From the NCBI GenBank assembly GCA_963931925.1, contig OZ007579.1:37865566-37929565 (forward strand): a stretch of 64,000 nucleotides of DNA. The letters are read 5' to 3'. The notes under the pieces are model-generated. The model was given only the letters and a program-made list of their open reading frames with translations. It was not told where the DNA came from and ran no database searches. Position numbers and translations under genes: made by a program. Positions 11,779 through 24,600 of the stretch are shown one piece after another. This DNA is from Onchidella celtica (lineage: Eukaryota > Mollusca > Gastropoda > Systellommatophora > Onchidiidae). Positions within the stretch are counted from its first letter, which is position 1; every line of letters begins with the position of its first letter.

Positions 11779-11978
11779 NNNNNNNNNNNNNNNNNNNNNN
11801 NNNNNNNNNNNNNNNNNNNNNNNNNNNNNNNNNNNNNNNNNNNNNNNNNNNNNNNNNNNNNNNNNNNNNNNNNNNNNNNNNNNNNNNNNNNNNNNNNNNN
11901 NNNNNNNNNNNNNNNNNNNNNNNNNNNNNNNNNNNNNNNNNNNNNNNNNNNNNNNNNNNNNNNNNNNNNNNNNNNNNN
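11779..11978. other. Assembly gap of exactly 200 N
   Basis: The gap starts inside the 107-bp satellite array, and the sequence to its right has no satellite. The round length suggests a placeholder, so the true distance is unknown and could hide UBR5 3' exons. Confidence 0.95.
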
Positions 11979-12439
11979 GATTAAACTTTTTGTTTTGTTT
12001 TGACGGACATCTGAATCATTTATGCATCTGTAAAGAAATGTCATAACTTGAGAAAATGACAAATAACCGCGGCTGTTTTTCCTTCCAAACATTTGGAAGC
12101 TTATGTTAAGAATATAATGCAATACCTGAAAAGACAAAAGGAACTTTATATTTAAGAATCCTAGAATGTCCAGCTCAATATCCAATTTAATCACAATTGT
12201 CAAGGAATATAAGACTTGCATTCTTCTCACGTGATTTTAATCCCTCTTTTCAATTTACAATGCAAGTTATACCTTCTATATCTACTTCTCTATATGCTAC
12301 AACCATAAAGGACTAGAAAATATGATGATACAAATATTAATGACAAGAAAAAAAAGAAATAACAAATGTCTAAGTAAATTTTAGCATAACTGTGACTGAA
12401 AGATTACAAAGGCCAGGCTCAGCATAAAGATGAACAAAC

Positions 12440-12656
12440 CTCCAGAGTCAGGTCTCTCTGCTGTGAATTTCTCAGTTTCTCCATCTCGCGACGGAACCGC
12501 CCTTCTTTGACTGGGAAACCACCCAATTCACTGACTACTGAACCGGGCTCTGCTCCTACATCATCACAAAAGACTCGCCCAAACAGGTCTAATGACAGTC
12601 GCCAGCGGCCAAGCAGGATATCATGTGATACAATCTGGCCTATAGTACTTTGATGT
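12440..12656 (-). CDS. UBR5: UBR5 exon 39, conserved block before HECT (aa 2576-2648)
   Basis: Encodes [40 protein letters not shown] and [20 protein letters not shown], nearly identical to human [20 protein letters not shown] and onward. It ends in phase 0 at donor GTTTGT. It is the last UBR5 exon I can find. The human protein continues here with LLIQQTMRQLNNHFGRR and the MLLE and HECT domains. Confidence 0.97.
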
Positions 12657-15600
12657 CTGAAAATGTAATTTGAAAGTCATCTTTAGGAAGCTTCATTCTT
12701 GCAGTCTCACGAAGTATTCTACTTTTATGTAATCTTTGTCAACTATTATTTTCAAGTTCGCTTCACAATCTTTAAACCCATATTGTACATTGTTCAATTT
12801 TACCAATCATGTAATATGACGCAAAATGTTTTTTAATATTACTTCAACATTACAGAACCACTGCTGCATGTAATAGGCCTGTTACTGGATGATATGTTTA
12901 TGTAATCATGCATTAGATGTGTCTACCATGTATGTGCTCTGCTCTTAAAAGGTCTGTGAAAGCAAATTTTCATCAAGGAATAATAAAGTGATTCTTATCA
13001 TATCTTATTTTATCACACTAAAACAAATGTCTAAATTTTAACAAACGTTATGAAAACTGATAAAAATAATTCCTTCAATAATTCATTCCATTTTGTGACA
13101 AACTTGACAATAAACAAGTAAGTTAACTTACCTGACAGCTGACATAGACATTGATGGTGGTGGGGGTGGCAGGGTAGTGGGAGGGGCTGGGGGAGGTGGG
13201 GGCGGGGCCTGATGTGTTGACTGTTCACTGGTTTCTATATCCACTGTATTGGACACATTCTCATTGGCCCCTACCAAGTCTATAGGGGCACTGTCTAGAC
13301 TAGAGGAAGTCTCAGTACTCCTGTAGGACATAGAGAAGGACCTAGGTTATTACCAGGTATTAACATCTCCTGCCAGGACCGTCTTCACATCATTATGGGC
13401 TCCTGGGCAAAGCAATAGGCTGCAGCCGGCTCCCTATGCAACCAACCACCCAGAAATTTGCAACAGCCCCCAGTGTGCCCATGCACGAAGACGGCTTAGT
13501 CTCCTGCTCACAACATGTACATCATATGCCTGCCTGTTCTTCTGGACCAAGCAATACCATCACATGACAAATACAAATGATTTCTTCTCAGAATACATGT
13601 ATGTTCTCATGACTGATCAGTGGCTTCCATATGCAGGGATAGAAATTACTGACAGAAATATTGCCTGAACTTTTGACGTAATGCGCCACTGCCAAAAGCA
13701 ATACACACATACACAAAGACCAATTCATATATTCAACAACAACAACAAAAAAGACTGTTTCCTAAGAACAAAAGATGTTAAAAATTCAGAAATCAGGAAA
13801 TTTCCTGAGAATTCCCATCCCTGCATTTGGACCAAAGCTGTGACAACATACACAAGTGTCTTCAAGTTCTGGCTCACTTTACTTAATCATATTATCTCAT
13901 TTAATCTGCAGGTCTGAAGAACTGACAATATTCTAGCATTCTTGAAATAACCAGTTTAAACCGTAGCTTCAACACCTACAGCCAGTGTAGCAAAAAGTAT
14001 AAGCCTTTCATAAATACAAACAACAAAACTAGGTGGCATAAAAGGTCTCAACTGAAGACGCACAAATGTTAAACTTTAATGATTCAAATTATTCAACATC
14101 AGATAATGTTTATCCTGATCAGTTGCCAGGTTTGGTTCGGACATATTCTACGTCGTGCACCGACTTCTACAGTCCACAAAGCATATAATGGGTAGATACA
14201 TCTGCAAGGACACCGGCCTTCCCAACCCGAAAGCCATGCTTAGGACCGAGTGCATGGAGATGCCAATGAAAGGGACAACACTGCCTTACGCTGCTAAGAC
14301 AGTTAAGTAAGCTTGAGATCAAACTGTTGGGTGGCCAACACACTGCCCAAGCCTCTTGTAGTAACAAATCTTTTGTATTTTCCCCCATACTACACAACCT
14401 CATGACAAAAATAAAAACTGAAAGAAAAGCTGAAATAACACAATTGTACACAAAAACAAACAAAGATTGACACTTACACTGATGGCAATGATGCAGCGTG
14501 GGCAGGGGCAGGGGTGAGTGTGTCCAGGGAACCCGTGGAAGGGGCTGACGGTTGTGTATCTGAAGTGTCCATGGCCGACTCCGAACTAAGTGAGGCTGGG
14601 CCTTGAGTTGATGGAAGAGACTGCAGACTTTGGCCGCCAGAGTTGGAGGTACCTGATAGACAGAGACATAGGGTTCATAAAGACCAATCCTGAATTGAAC
14701 TGTTGACGGTACTTTCCTCTCAATAAACTTTCTTTATCCACCCAAAATCACCACTAGTTAAATCAGATGTCCCTAAGAAAGATAATTATGTGCCTTCAAA
14801 GTTAACCCAGTTCTTGCCCATCCTAAGGAGACATCGCTTCCCAAAGGATGTCAGCAAACTTATATAAATATGAGTTAATGCAATTATATTTATTATACAA
14901 AAACTGAAACACTGGATAACTGCCTAATATGACAATTATTATAATACCAAGTGTGTAGCTCTGACAGAATTTAAGCTGAAGTTGAAATGAGATGAAAAAG
15001 ACCCCCCCCCCTATTTGTGAAGTTCTACAATAGCACTGAATAGCTAAAAAGTACAGCTGTTTATATGAACTGAAAATGAAAATAAACTATAAGGGCCAGT
15101 AGTATTTGACACAGTGAACACAACTGAGTATTTTCTCTTTTTGACTCTGTAATGACACTAGGGTCCCCTACCAACAGCCTGTTCAATACAGTAAAGAAGA
15201 TTCTTCAACTGAAGCCCCACATCTAGCAACATTCTGACCTACCCTGTGAGGATGAAGAAGTTGATGCATTGGCTGATGAAGCCGCCTGATTCTGGGACCA
15301 CGCCAGGAAAGCACAATGAATTTTGGGTCGAATGGGGGGTTGATTGTCATCTGAGTCATCCTGGCCGCTTGCCACCCCAGCTGAGGAGACAGCACCATTG
15401 GCTGGGGATGTACCAGCCTGACTGATGGTGGCTGGGGTCAGGAGTGGGGTTAGCTGGGAGGCAGCTGGCTGGGTCAGTGGGGTGGAGGCGGTGTGGACAA
15501 TCACACTGGGCTGGGCACCATCTGGACCAGCAGATGATGATGGTGGTGGTGGGGGTAGTCCATTGGGGGTTGAAGATGACCCTTGCTGGACATGAATCTG

Positions 15601-18600
15601 ATAAGTGGGAGGGACCGTAGAGGGTGTGGGTCCCGCGGAGGAGGAGGAGGAGGAAGACAATGCTTGTTGTACATGAATCTGGTAAGTGGGTAAAGTGCTG
15701 TTGGCAATGGATGATGTGCTGATGGTGGTAGTGGTGGTGGTTGATGTGGTCACAATAGTGGACATTCTTTCCCGTGTAGTGGCGATCTCCGAGAAGGCAG
15801 ACAGAGCAGCCCGAGCCAACTGGGAGGGGGTTTGTGGAGTGGAGGACACCATGGGGGCAGAGGGATTGGGGAGGGCAAAAGTGGTGGATGGGAGTGAACC
15901 GCTGGATGATCCCACGATAACACTAGAAGCTGGCTCTGGATACATGACTGAGGAGGGTGGGGCCACCGCAGGGGCAGGATCCATGGGCAGGGGGATGTTG
16001 AGTGGATTCTCAGCTGCTTCCCGTGCCAAATTTGAACTTGAGCCAGAGAGAGACAGGTTGACGGCCACACTCTGGGGGAAGAGATCTGAGGGTAGATGGA
16101 CAGCTATAGATGTGGTCACCAGGTTACTGGCGACAGCTCCAGTGGTACGACCTGTGTTACTTGTAGTGCTCATTGGCGCAGCCGAGATGGGCTGGAATGT
16201 AGCATTTCTCAGACTCTGAGCAAGGTGAATTCTTTCATCGTCTGGCTTCAAAGACAGGGCCAGGCTCAGAGGAAGTTGTTGACCAAGGGCTACTGATGAT
16301 CCTTCTGTTTTAGACACGACCGTTGGCTTGGCCATTCCAAAGTAATCTTCTCTGCGGGCATTAGGCTGTAGCAGGTGTGGCTGGTCAGCAAGGGGTAACG
16401 CCTCCACAAGTGGAGTGTGGAAAGGATCTGGAGGTGGACAGCCCATGAAGATAGTGGAATCTGACCTCTGAAAGAATGGATGTCGGCGGCCAAGTCTTGT
16501 TGCACTGTCACTGTCTCCGTCAAGACTCTCAGATTCAAGGTTTATCCCGGCAGAGTTTGAGGCTCCTGGCAAATCTTCATCATGCTCTTCTTCCCCCTCC
16601 TCACCATCCTGCCAGGAAGTGACTGACACACCATCTCTCAATGCCTCCACATCAGAATCGGGTGCTGTACGCATGTAGTAAATGAGGGCATCAAAGACGT
16701 AGGCAGTGTGTTTCAGGGCAGTTATGTCTATAACTGGCAGTGAATCCGAGTGCTCATCATGGTGACTTCGCATCAAGGACAGGGCATAACTCAAGAAATC
16801 TCTCCGGGCTGAGTTTCCATCACTACTGGTAGCTGTGAAAATGAAGTGTTGCAGAGAAAAATCAAAACACTTTCTCCAGCTGATAAAAGTTATATGTACA
16901 CTCAATATCAGTCCCTAAGACCCTACAGTCTTCCCTGACTCAATCACGATAAATTTATGAAATGAATACCCAAGATCATCCCACATATCGTCACTGCTCT
17001 AGGCTAAAGGGAAAATCATTTTTGACACTTGAGACATTAAAAAGCTGGTCCTTTCCTGTCATTTAGTGTCTAATGCCATTATGATTCTATTTATTATTAC
17101 ATTTTCCATTTGGTGTATTTTTTTTTCTACGATATTATCTGATAGCCCTCAGGCTCAGGAATGCAACAAACCACCAGTTAAGTGTTGGCATAAGTCTGAC
17201 ATATGCCACTGCTGTAGAGCAGTAGCGATATAAAATACTATATTTCTCTGAAATCTTGTTACAAACAGGAATCTTTCCTTAATCTGAGCAGTAGTCTTTC
17301 TTCAGTGTTGAGAAAACTCGCCTAAATACAGAATCCATCATGTCCTACAGATACAAATGTTCTAGGGTGGGTTCTGATTTCTTTGATCATATTTATTTAC
17401 ACTGATATGGTGCTTTACCTACAAAATAGGTGGAACGTTACAGGGTATTGCTTGTGCTAAGAGATGTTTAGAGAACAAAGTTTACAGCAGTGTTACTTTC
17501 AATCCTGGCTTGTCGTCGTAATTATGGCAAGTATATGCAGCATCCTTTGCTGTGCTAAAGTAATATTGTAAAAGAAGCAGGTAACCAAGCAAAGCAAAGA
17601 CATCTTAAAAGCACACTTGGCTCGACTCCAGAAAAATAATCTTACTAAAACGGTGAGAGACAATACTCAGTTAACTGCAATAGGCTAATAGCTGGAAAAT
17701 ATGACTTGAGTTAAAACAAAGCATGAAAAAAAAAAAGCACAGCAAGAGTCTAACAGCCAGTAAAGTAGTTTTGAAGGAAAATCATTATGACATGCTATTC
17801 AAATCAATGTTTAAGAAAAAAATCAGAGATGCCCTGCCTTCGGCTTCCAAGGAAGTTTCTTAAATTGAAAGCTATTCCTCTCTTTTGCAGACAGAATGGA
17901 CTAAGACAAAATGGATTTTATTACTAATATTTAATATTTCATGCAAAAATCAATGCCAACTCATATAAAGTCTATGTATTTTGAAAGCATTGGAAAACTT
18001 GAAAAAGTGGCTGACTTCACCTTACAAGGACAGCAGTTTACAGACCCATTACAAATGAAAGCTTCTGGGAGTATATGAGACAATGTTTTTAATAAAAGAG
18101 GAAATCTAAGGCATTTGTGCACTCTCTTTCCAAAGCATAGGAAATACGCAAAGCGAAGACTGTCAATGAGGAAATCAACCAAATGAAGACTGTCAGCGAT
18201 GAAATAGGCTATCGAAAAATTATAAGAGAAAGGATCATTCCATACTGCAAAGCTCTTAGTCTCCACACTAGGCTGGTCTTGTGTGCTAGACTTACAGAAT
18301 TGTAAACAAACAAGATTATAACCACAGAGAGAAACTAAAAACTCCCACTAATACTTCATGTGGTGGTTTTTTTTTTTTTTTCATTTTCAACCCATGACAT
18401 TTGCTTTGCAGTTCATAATGGTATTTTTACTGATTAACTGGTTTTATACACTGATGGACTTTTGCATAAATATGAGAATGTCTCTGTCAGCTGGGCTGTA
18501 ATCATAAACATTCACAAGCGACAAGCCCTATAAAGTTAACCTTATTTTCTGCCTTTGAGTAACTTGAAGTGCTCGTGTCTGTCTACCACTTTTACTGAAT

Positions 18601-21600
18601 CTGGCTTAATTTTGAGACACAGCAAGTCCGGGTATACAAAAGGCTCGATTATCATGTTATATCCCTTTAGTATATCTGTTTTCTGTGAAACATTGGCACA
18701 ACATGATCCCCTGATCAAGATGTAGCAAACACTAGCAACATCAAAATGCACCCTACCTTTGAACTGAAATTTCACCATTTAGAATTTCTTAAAATCTTTC
18801 TAAATCTAACAAACTTGAGTTCAGACCTTTTTACTCCCTGAACTGTTCAGCAATAATTCACATTCTTATTAAGAAACCTTATTTGCTGTTGATCTTCATG
18901 TTAGTAAAGGATAACACAGAGATGCCACCCCACAAAAACAAAACTCTGAATCAGGCTGCCAAAAAATCTGAATCTGGGGGAAAAAATCTGAATCGGTGCC
19001 AACGACGATACAAATGAAATGGTACCAGTTCTAACCCTATATTTTTAAGTTGCTTTGTTTTTCTTGGTCACAAAGGATTAAGTTAAAAACCATCTTGAAA
19101 ACCTACACGACTTACAGTTCATTTCAACCGTATCTTATTATCCACCCTTTGTTTTGATCTTGGTCAAAACTGAAAAAGAATCCTCTCCAGAAGAGCACTG
19201 TGAAAAACTTGTCTTTGCTGTGGATCTGTGTTTTTCCTACAGTTATGTCAGACAAGAGCTGCCTTGACATGTTGGGATTTGAGTGCCAAAATGCACAAAT
19301 GTGATGTATAATTTTTGCCTATTCTGTGCTCAGGAAGGTTTTCACACTCCCAATATCAGGTCTTAATTTGGCAGTTTTTGCCCATGCAAAGTCAACCTTC
19401 TCCATGTTCATGGCTTGGATTTAAGGAATCTAGGTGAAGACAAGTTTAAAATTGATTCCTCCTTTCATCACAATCGCCGCCGAATAAATTACTTTAGTCT
19501 TGATACATGTACGTCTATTCATAGATCTTGTAGATCTAGAAGATCTAGGTCTCATTCCTGCATCCGTCATTGTCGCTGCCAAGTAAATCACTTATGCCAA
19601 GTAAATCACTTAGATCTAGACTTAGGCGATGTCTAGCTAAGCTTAGGTTTGAAGGAAGAGAATACATCTAGCTAGGTTTAGAACTGATTCTTCCTTCCAT
19701 TACAGTTGGAACCAAATATAACACTTAGAATATGCAATTGCAATTGGTTTCGGAATCGCTGCCATGAGGAACGGTAAAAAGAATGTAAACAATGCTTATA
19801 GCAAGTAGCAAGTAATCAAATTCGGTGCAAAACAAACGATAAGAAAGTAGAACTAATTTCCGGTTTATTCACAAAATGATCGCAATATTCCGATTCCGCG
19901 CATTGGGTAAAATTTACAATTAAAAACTAGAACCCAGAAAAACGAAAGCGGAAAAAAAAAGCCGACTGCTGGAAGTAACAAAAAATCGGAATGCCGGCCT
20001 TGCTAATCGGAAAATCGGAATCACGCCTGTTTTTCAAGAAAAATCGGAATGATTCCGATCAAATCGGAATGGATGGCATCTCTGATAACATCAGTGCTGA
20101 ACAAGGCCATGTGTTAACAACTTAATTTTTCCATTGTTTGTACAAAAGGCGTTTAGTAAAATGCTAATGTTTCCTTGGAGAAACTTAGTCAAGGGCTACA
20201 TATCAGAAGCAAAGGAGATAAACATATGAGGATAAAGATCTAAAATGCTTTAAAATGTCAAATTGGAACTGGATACTGACGAGTCGGATACACACCAAGA
20301 GTGCCAAATCTAAGTCGCCTGCGGTTGTGGTCAAGGACTTGCAAGGACCTGGCCTCTTCTCTGGGCGGGGCTGCCCGCTCCCGTTGGGTTCGTGTGTAGT
20401 TTGCATGCAGAGGGTGTTGGGGACAAGAGGGGTCACTATTGTTGCTGAGGGCAGAGCCAAAGCGTAGCTGTGCCTCAGTTGAGTCCATCACTGCTACCAG
20501 CCACTGCCAGGTAGGACGCAGGTGTTGTTCTAGGTAAACCTGAGCAGGAAACAAAAAGTTTGAAGTAATGAAATAGATGAATTTTCCAATAATGTTGGTA
20601 CCATTCTACGGAAAAAGGAAAATGGCTGTATTTTGCCTGCAAGGTGATGGTTAGTGTATGCATATAAGGAAATTTGGGCATAAGTGGCAAATACATTTCT
20701 ATGTACCCATACATCTCTGTACTCAGGAATGCCACACTTAAAAACATTTTTAAAAATTTTTTTTTTAATTAAGCCCTTTTGTTGTTGTTGGCTTTAGATC
20801 TTGAACAATTGAAGGCCACAGGGGAAAAACCGGACATGTCACATAATTGCATATTTTAAGTTATGGACCTTAGGCTATAAAGCGCACTCAAATCTTTCAT
20901 CTCAAAGAGTGTGGTATGGAAAAACCCAACATGTCACAAGAAATTAGCAGAATAAAATAACCTATCCTTTGGAAGAACCAGACATGTCCACTGAGTAAAA
21001 GGGAAAAGACTGATTTGTCCACAAAAGGGGAATACCCCAGTGCCACCTGACTAAGTAAGCCAATCAGAGGACAGCATTTTCACAACAAAGCAGAGACAAA
21101 ATGGCTGACAACAATGAGGGCCTGGTGCCCACTGAAACCCCAAAAAAGAGGAAAGTTACTGGAAGGCAGAGAGAAAAAAATAAAAAACAACGCATTTCTA
21201 ACCATGTAACAGGCGAGAATTGTAAATGCACCAGATTTAGGTGTTTTGAGGCCATAAGTCACGAGGAGAGGCAGTCCCTTTAAGATGACTTAACACACTG
21301 TATGACACGAAGAATGCCCAAGAGGTTACCTTAATTGCTACACTCATTAGTGTAGGTGCAGTTGATAGACGACGTCCTTGACAGAATGACGACGATTGAA
21401 AGGCACAAACCAAAGACTATGAGTCTGAGCTACACCATAAAAGTGAAGCAAAATGAACCTTGCCACTTGGGAAAGTGACATTGATGAGTAAAAATCTTGC
21501 AGGCTGTTTTGTATTCCTTGTTACTTCGAACATTTTTTTTAGTGAAATGAAATGAGTAATTTTTTGTCAGCTGTTATTCTCTCCTGCTCTCTTGTGAATT

Positions 21601-24600
21601 TTTGAAAATCAGTATCAATTTTTATTTTCTGCCTCTTGATTATTAGCTTAAATGAAGTATGGAGTTGTAATTCACTAACTGATTCATTTTTCTTGTAAGA
21701 TTGGGCAAGACAAGAAAATAATATTGTTATTTGGTTTATTTTGCTCTCACTCAGCCTCTCTTTTCGGGTACTCTTGCTAAAGTGAAGATACCAGTGTACC
21801 TTATTGCCCTTTTTAATAAACTTAATAGTTAATGTATTAATTCTTATTGTCTGATTAATACAATATTGGACAGTCTTTTTAATGTCATTGAGAAAATGAG
21901 TTTGTTTCTCTAATATTCAAGTGTGTGTACTGGTTTGAGAGTAAAGGACAGAGAGAGTACGTTTTTGTTTAAATGGGTTGGACTGGTGAGGAATGAGAAA
22001 TGGGGTTGGGGTAGGAGGTGGAATTTTTTTTTTATTTGAACAGTCATGTGACTAAATAAAGTTTTTCATGATTGCTTTAAAAACTCCCTTATTATCCATA
22101 TAAAGTACTGTGTTTCGTTAACTTTCTTGGTGTTTGTATTCGTCAACTTTCATTTAGTAGCTCAAAGTCTATTTCTGCTCCTATAGCAAGTTGAGAAAAG
22201 AACTCAGTAGACTGAGCGCACACACACACACACAAAAAGAAGAAAAGATCATAAAGTATCTAGGTATTTTTCTAAAGAAGCAAGATAAGGTTTTCAACGT
22301 ATTAACCCTATACTTGACTTTATGAGTTAAAAAAAAAAACACTCATTCAGCGGACTGTGTGTACACAAAAACAAACAAACAAACAAACTAAAAACATCAC
22401 TGGCGAGTCTGTATCCATGAAAAGTGGATATATTTTAACTCCAATGGAAAAACCAGATATGTCCGAATATGACGTCACTGGCTTTGTCCTGTTTTTTTAC
22501 AAAACTACAAAATTTAAATCCTCAAATTTTAACCTCACATTACTGAAAAATGGCCTATTTAGGTATGTCCTAGGATGGAAGGAGTTTAGACGTCAATTAA
22601 ATGGTTTACAACTCTTCAAAGTTTAAAATTCAAATAACTCAAATGTTGTCAAATGTGACATGTCCGGTTTTTCCCCTGTGGCCTTCAATTCTCAACTAGT
22701 TGGAACTAATACGTTTATAGATTTGTTGATACTAAATAATTTGTATGGTGCCTCAGAATGCACTTCATAATGACAAGACCAATTAAAATAATTTTAAAAA
22801 AGCAACAGAGAAAAAAAAACAACTTGCTTTCCCCCACAGATAGCAATGACAGGAAGACGAAGCTGGATATATTGTACCTGTAAGTTATGTTCCTCCTGTG
22901 GTGTCACCTCCAGAACTCTAGGCAAGTTGGGTGTCAGGGCATGGTAGTAAGGCATAACATTCAGGAGATCTGTGATCTGTCGCACCATGATACCAAATGC
23001 CCTGGCCAGCTGGCTGGCAGTGGTTGCCATGGTGACAGGGCTGTCCTGATTGGTCACTGTAGGGGCAGCTACAGACACTGACCGCCGCAGAGTGGAAGGG
23101 TCAATGTAAATCAGGCTGTTGCCAGCTGCAAAAGACATTATCATCCAATGAAAGTAAAGCAAACAAAAAAAATGCTTCGATATTTGTCAATCTCTGATAC
23201 CAACAAAACAAATGTTTCTTTGCTCTTAATATTTTCCCATAATAAATATTTGATTTTCGACTAACCCTTGATACATTATTTATACTTCTGAGAGGAATTT
23301 GTACCAGAAAGTAACAACTTCAAAATAAAAAGGGAAATTTGACTAGACAAAAAGGTGTAGGATAACAAATGAGGAGAAGGAAAAGAGACAAAACAATTTT
23401 TGTTACAATATTTAATATAATAAAAAAAATAATCTGATACTATGTGAGTGGCTGTGATGTATGTTTTTAGGTTTTTTATATAACCACCGCCATAATTGCC
23501 GTTTCCAACCAGGGACTGGCATAGATATAAAATGGTGTAGACATAGGTGGCCAGTCTTTCCCTTACCTGCAGTGCTGGTTGTTGTCGTCGTTGTTGGGGG
23601 TCTGGTGGTACTGGTGGTGATGACTGGATCTCTCTGTCGAATGGCCCACTGCATGGTTTGAGGGGCCTGGAGAGTGCGCTGACCTTGAGCACCAGGACCT
23701 GATGTGGTGGGTCTCTCCAGCTGTTCGTCCAGGTATATAAACTCATCTGTGTCTCGTCCTTCACTGTCTCCTGCCTCACTCTCGTAGTCTTCCTCCTGAT
23801 TTGAGGAATCACCAGAATCTTCTGAGAAGTGTGCCAAACTACCAAGACCTGTTGAGACAAAAAAAATTGTATGAAAATTAAGACACCAACTAAAAACTGT
23901 TGATTTTACCAACCGACTGTTTTCAAAATAATATCGAACGTCAGAGCAGGGTGTATCAGGACAAAAATATTTTTTCTACAGCCTCTGTGCGTGACTGGAT
24001 CTCAAATCTTAATGCTTGAACAATGACACATGAATCAACATACAATATGCAAACAACAAGATATCGACAACCTACCAGCATCTGAGCCAGCTGTTGCCAT
24101 GGTGACAGCTGATCTCTGGACACTGACATTATCCTGGTTGCTGTGGCTACTCTCACTGTCACTGTCCGACTCTTCTGTCAACATGACCAGACTCATGTCA
24201 CTCTCAGCTGGACCTGTGGATTTGGGAGCTAGGGATTAATTTTTCTAGTATAACCTGTCACTTCCTAACACAAGATAGCTGATTTGTTCTTTTACAAATA
24301 GTTGCTTCCAAACATTCTCATTCAATTTCACAGTTTGGAAAAATTTTGAGCAATATTTGTAAAAGACAAATCCATATATCTAGTCTTCTTCTCTCTTATA
24401 AGCACCACTCGTCATATTTCTAATACCTAGCTGACAAATGAGTTACCATCAGTGCTCTGATGGCAGTTTGTAATAGAAATGTGTCTCCATGTACTTTCGT
24501 TAAATCATTGTCTCAAAATAATTTTGTCATGAGTGCACTCTTCTAGGTTTTGAGTTAGGACAATATCATACTAAGACGACGAAATAAAACTTACATGCAA

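Noticed and set aside
11702-12230. Open frames running through the N gap
   Set aside because: They are artefacts of translating N; no real codons support them.
15686-16219. 177-codon plus-strand frame opposite UBR5 exon 36
   Set aside because: Shadow of the Ser/Thr/Pro-rich coding exon on the minus strand; low-complexity antisense translation.
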